Shown here: piece after piece, positions 63,072 through 64,000 of the stretch
Layout: each line of letters opens with the position of its first letter
How positions within the stretch are numbered: the stretch's first letter is position 1
NCBI RefSeq assembly: GCF_900112705.1
Contig: NZ_FOMR01000006.1
Coordinates: forward strand, 1-64,000
Reading direction: 5' to 3'
DNA from: Lentibacillus persicus
GTDB lineage: Bacteria; Bacillota; Bacilli; Bacillales; Amphibacillaceae
DNA length: 64,000 nt
The notes under the pieces: generated by a model
The model's input: the letters and a program-made list of their open reading frames with translations, nothing else
Told to the model about the DNA's origin: nothing
Database searches by the model: none
Position numbers and translations under genes: made by a program

Positions 63072-64000
63072 AGCTGCTCTCCTCCTTTGGTGTAAACACT
63101 TCTTTATCAATATCGATGCCGAACACCTCTAAATGCGGAAGACATTTTGGAATGAGACCTGTGGGCGTATAATACCCTCGCACATTCCCTTCACCGTCAA
63201 CACCGGTACGCTGGAACCGGAAAATGTCTCTCACTTCTATATGATTGCCATCGATTTTTTCAACTTCTGATATGTTAGTAATTTTACGCGTTCCATCGGT
63301 TAGGCGCTGTATTTGCACAATATAGTCCAGTGCCCCGGCAATATAGTCGCGTATGACATGTGTCGGTAAATCCATTCCGGCCATCACGACCATCCCTTCG
63401 ACACGGTTGATAGCGTCAAACGGTGTATTAGCATGGACAGTGGTTAAGGAACCCTCATGACCGGTATTCATCGCCTGCAGCATATCAAAAGCTTCAGCTC
63501 CGCGGACTTCCCCGACTATAATACGATCGGGCCGCATACGCAGTGAGTTTTTTACTAAATTTCTGATCGTTACTTCACCGCTCCCTTCCACGTTAGGAGG
63601 GCGCGCTTCCATCCCAACGACATTCGGCCTGTCAAATTTCAGTTCAGCTGAATCCTCAATTGTAATAACCCGCTCCCCATTCGGAATCGACTTGCCCAAC
63701 GCATTCAATAAGGTCGTTTTACCACTGCCGGTACCGCCGGAAATAAGCAAGCTTAATTTCGTTTGAACCAGGGCCTGCATAAACCTGGACATTTCATTTG
63801 TGAATGTGTCGAGGTTCTGTAAATCATCCATTACGTATGGTGTTTTTCGAAACTTACGGATTGACAGGAGTGTTCCTCCAAGACTTATTGGCTCAATAAC
63901 AGCATTCACACGGCTTCCGTCGGGCAATCTCGCATCCACCATTGGTGAGCTTTCGTCAATTCTCCTCCCCAGCGGAGCAACGACTCTATCAACAATATGC
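63043..64000 (-). CDS. tadA: Tad pilus assembly ATPase TadA/CpaF (partial)
   Basis: This is the C-terminal part of a secretion ATPase of the VirB11/CpaF family; the frame stays open through 64000 (HIVDRVVAPLGRRIDE), so the N-terminus is outside the window. Walker A GGTGSGKTT lies at about 63712-63738, the Asp box follows (ITIEDSAELKF), and IIVGEVRGAEAFDML is Walker B. The His box TGHEGSLTTVHANTP is intact. It powers assembly of the Flp pilus and heads the visible part of the operon. Confidence 0.94.
   Translation of the reverse strand, partial: HIVDRVVAPLGRRIDESSPMVDARLPDGSRVNAVIEPISLGGTLLSIRKFRKTPYVMDDLQNLDTFTNEMSRFMQALVQTKLSLLISGGTGSGKTTLLNALGKSIPNGERVITIEDSAELKFDRPNVVGMEARPPNVEGSGEVTIRNLVKNSLRMRPDRIIVGEVRGAEAFDMLQAMNTGHEGSLTTVHANTPFDAINRVEGMVVMAGMDLPTHVIRDYIAGALDYIVQIQRLTDGTRKITNISEVEKIDGNHIEVRDIFRFQRTGVDGEGNVRGYYTPTGLIPKCLPHLEVFGIDIDKEVFTPKEESSYGTGSVYSL

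Overview
The window is a low-GC Firmicute chromosome segment, almost certainly a halotolerant member of the Bacillaceae (Virgibacillus, Lentibacillus or Oceanobacillus-like). The evidence is gene content and order matching the ytX and yug/yui/yum/yut neighbourhoods of Bacillus subtilis, strong AGGAGG ribosome binding sites, T-box, S-box and FMN leaders, a KapB sporulation activator and YutH/YteA-type sporulation proteins. The genus is an inference from style only.

Layout. The left edge (1-241) holds tandem sigma-A promoters and a boxA-containing leader that point leftward into an rRNA operon just outside the window. 296-15768 is the yt block: rhodanese, a secreted unknown, leuS with a leucine T-box, mnmM/ytqB, the terpenoid synthase ytpB, gamma-carbonic anhydrase ytoA, asnB, metK with an S-box, pckA with a CcpN-type operator, a thiamine-precursor-type ABC importer (ytlA/C/D) behind a divergent TPP-like leader, and nudix ytkD. 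15820-27607 holds two unknowns, a MITE-like repeat, a Fur-box-controlled orphan siderophore ATPase, the menaquinone cluster menF-D-H-B-E (minus) with menA and a MenI-like thioesterase diverging (plus), yteA, and ribU under an FMN riboswitch. 27881-34690 holds a giant secreted subtilase (bacillopeptidase F type), an M42 aminopeptidase and a thioredoxin-like protein. From 34777 the window follows the yug-kap-yui-yum-yut order: a K+ channel, yugN, yugI, pgi, patB, a SodC-like lipoprotein, kapB, a lone ptsH, deoD, bioY under a BirA operator, yuiD/C/B, NADH dehydrogenase yumB, ferredoxin-NADP reductase yumC, Fe-S assembly genes yutM/yuzD/yutI, gyaR, yutH, pgpA, yutF and yutE.

The right end (54712-64000, minus strand, running off the edge) is an accessory Tad/Flp-type pilus locus. 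The order is tadA (partial), tadB, tadC, flp pilin, a VWA-domain lipoprotein, a six-helix membrane protein, a secreted tryptophan/glycine-repeat protein, an unknown 275-residue protein, tadE-like and tadG-like pseudopilin genes, and a small lipoprotein gene broken by a one-base deficit in an A6 run. This locus is the best candidate for a poorly described system, because the VWA lipoprotein and the W-x-G repeat protein are not standard Tad components.

The window also carries interspersed repeats of two kinds. One is a MITE-like family with GAGGCTGGGACA/CAGGCTGGGACA terminal inverted repeats and a related 460-bp element with 20-bp inverted ends. The other is a modular head/tail repeat. Three repeat copies carry paired hairpins with RUCCU-type loops matching what I recall of the Bacillaceae-1 RNA motif.
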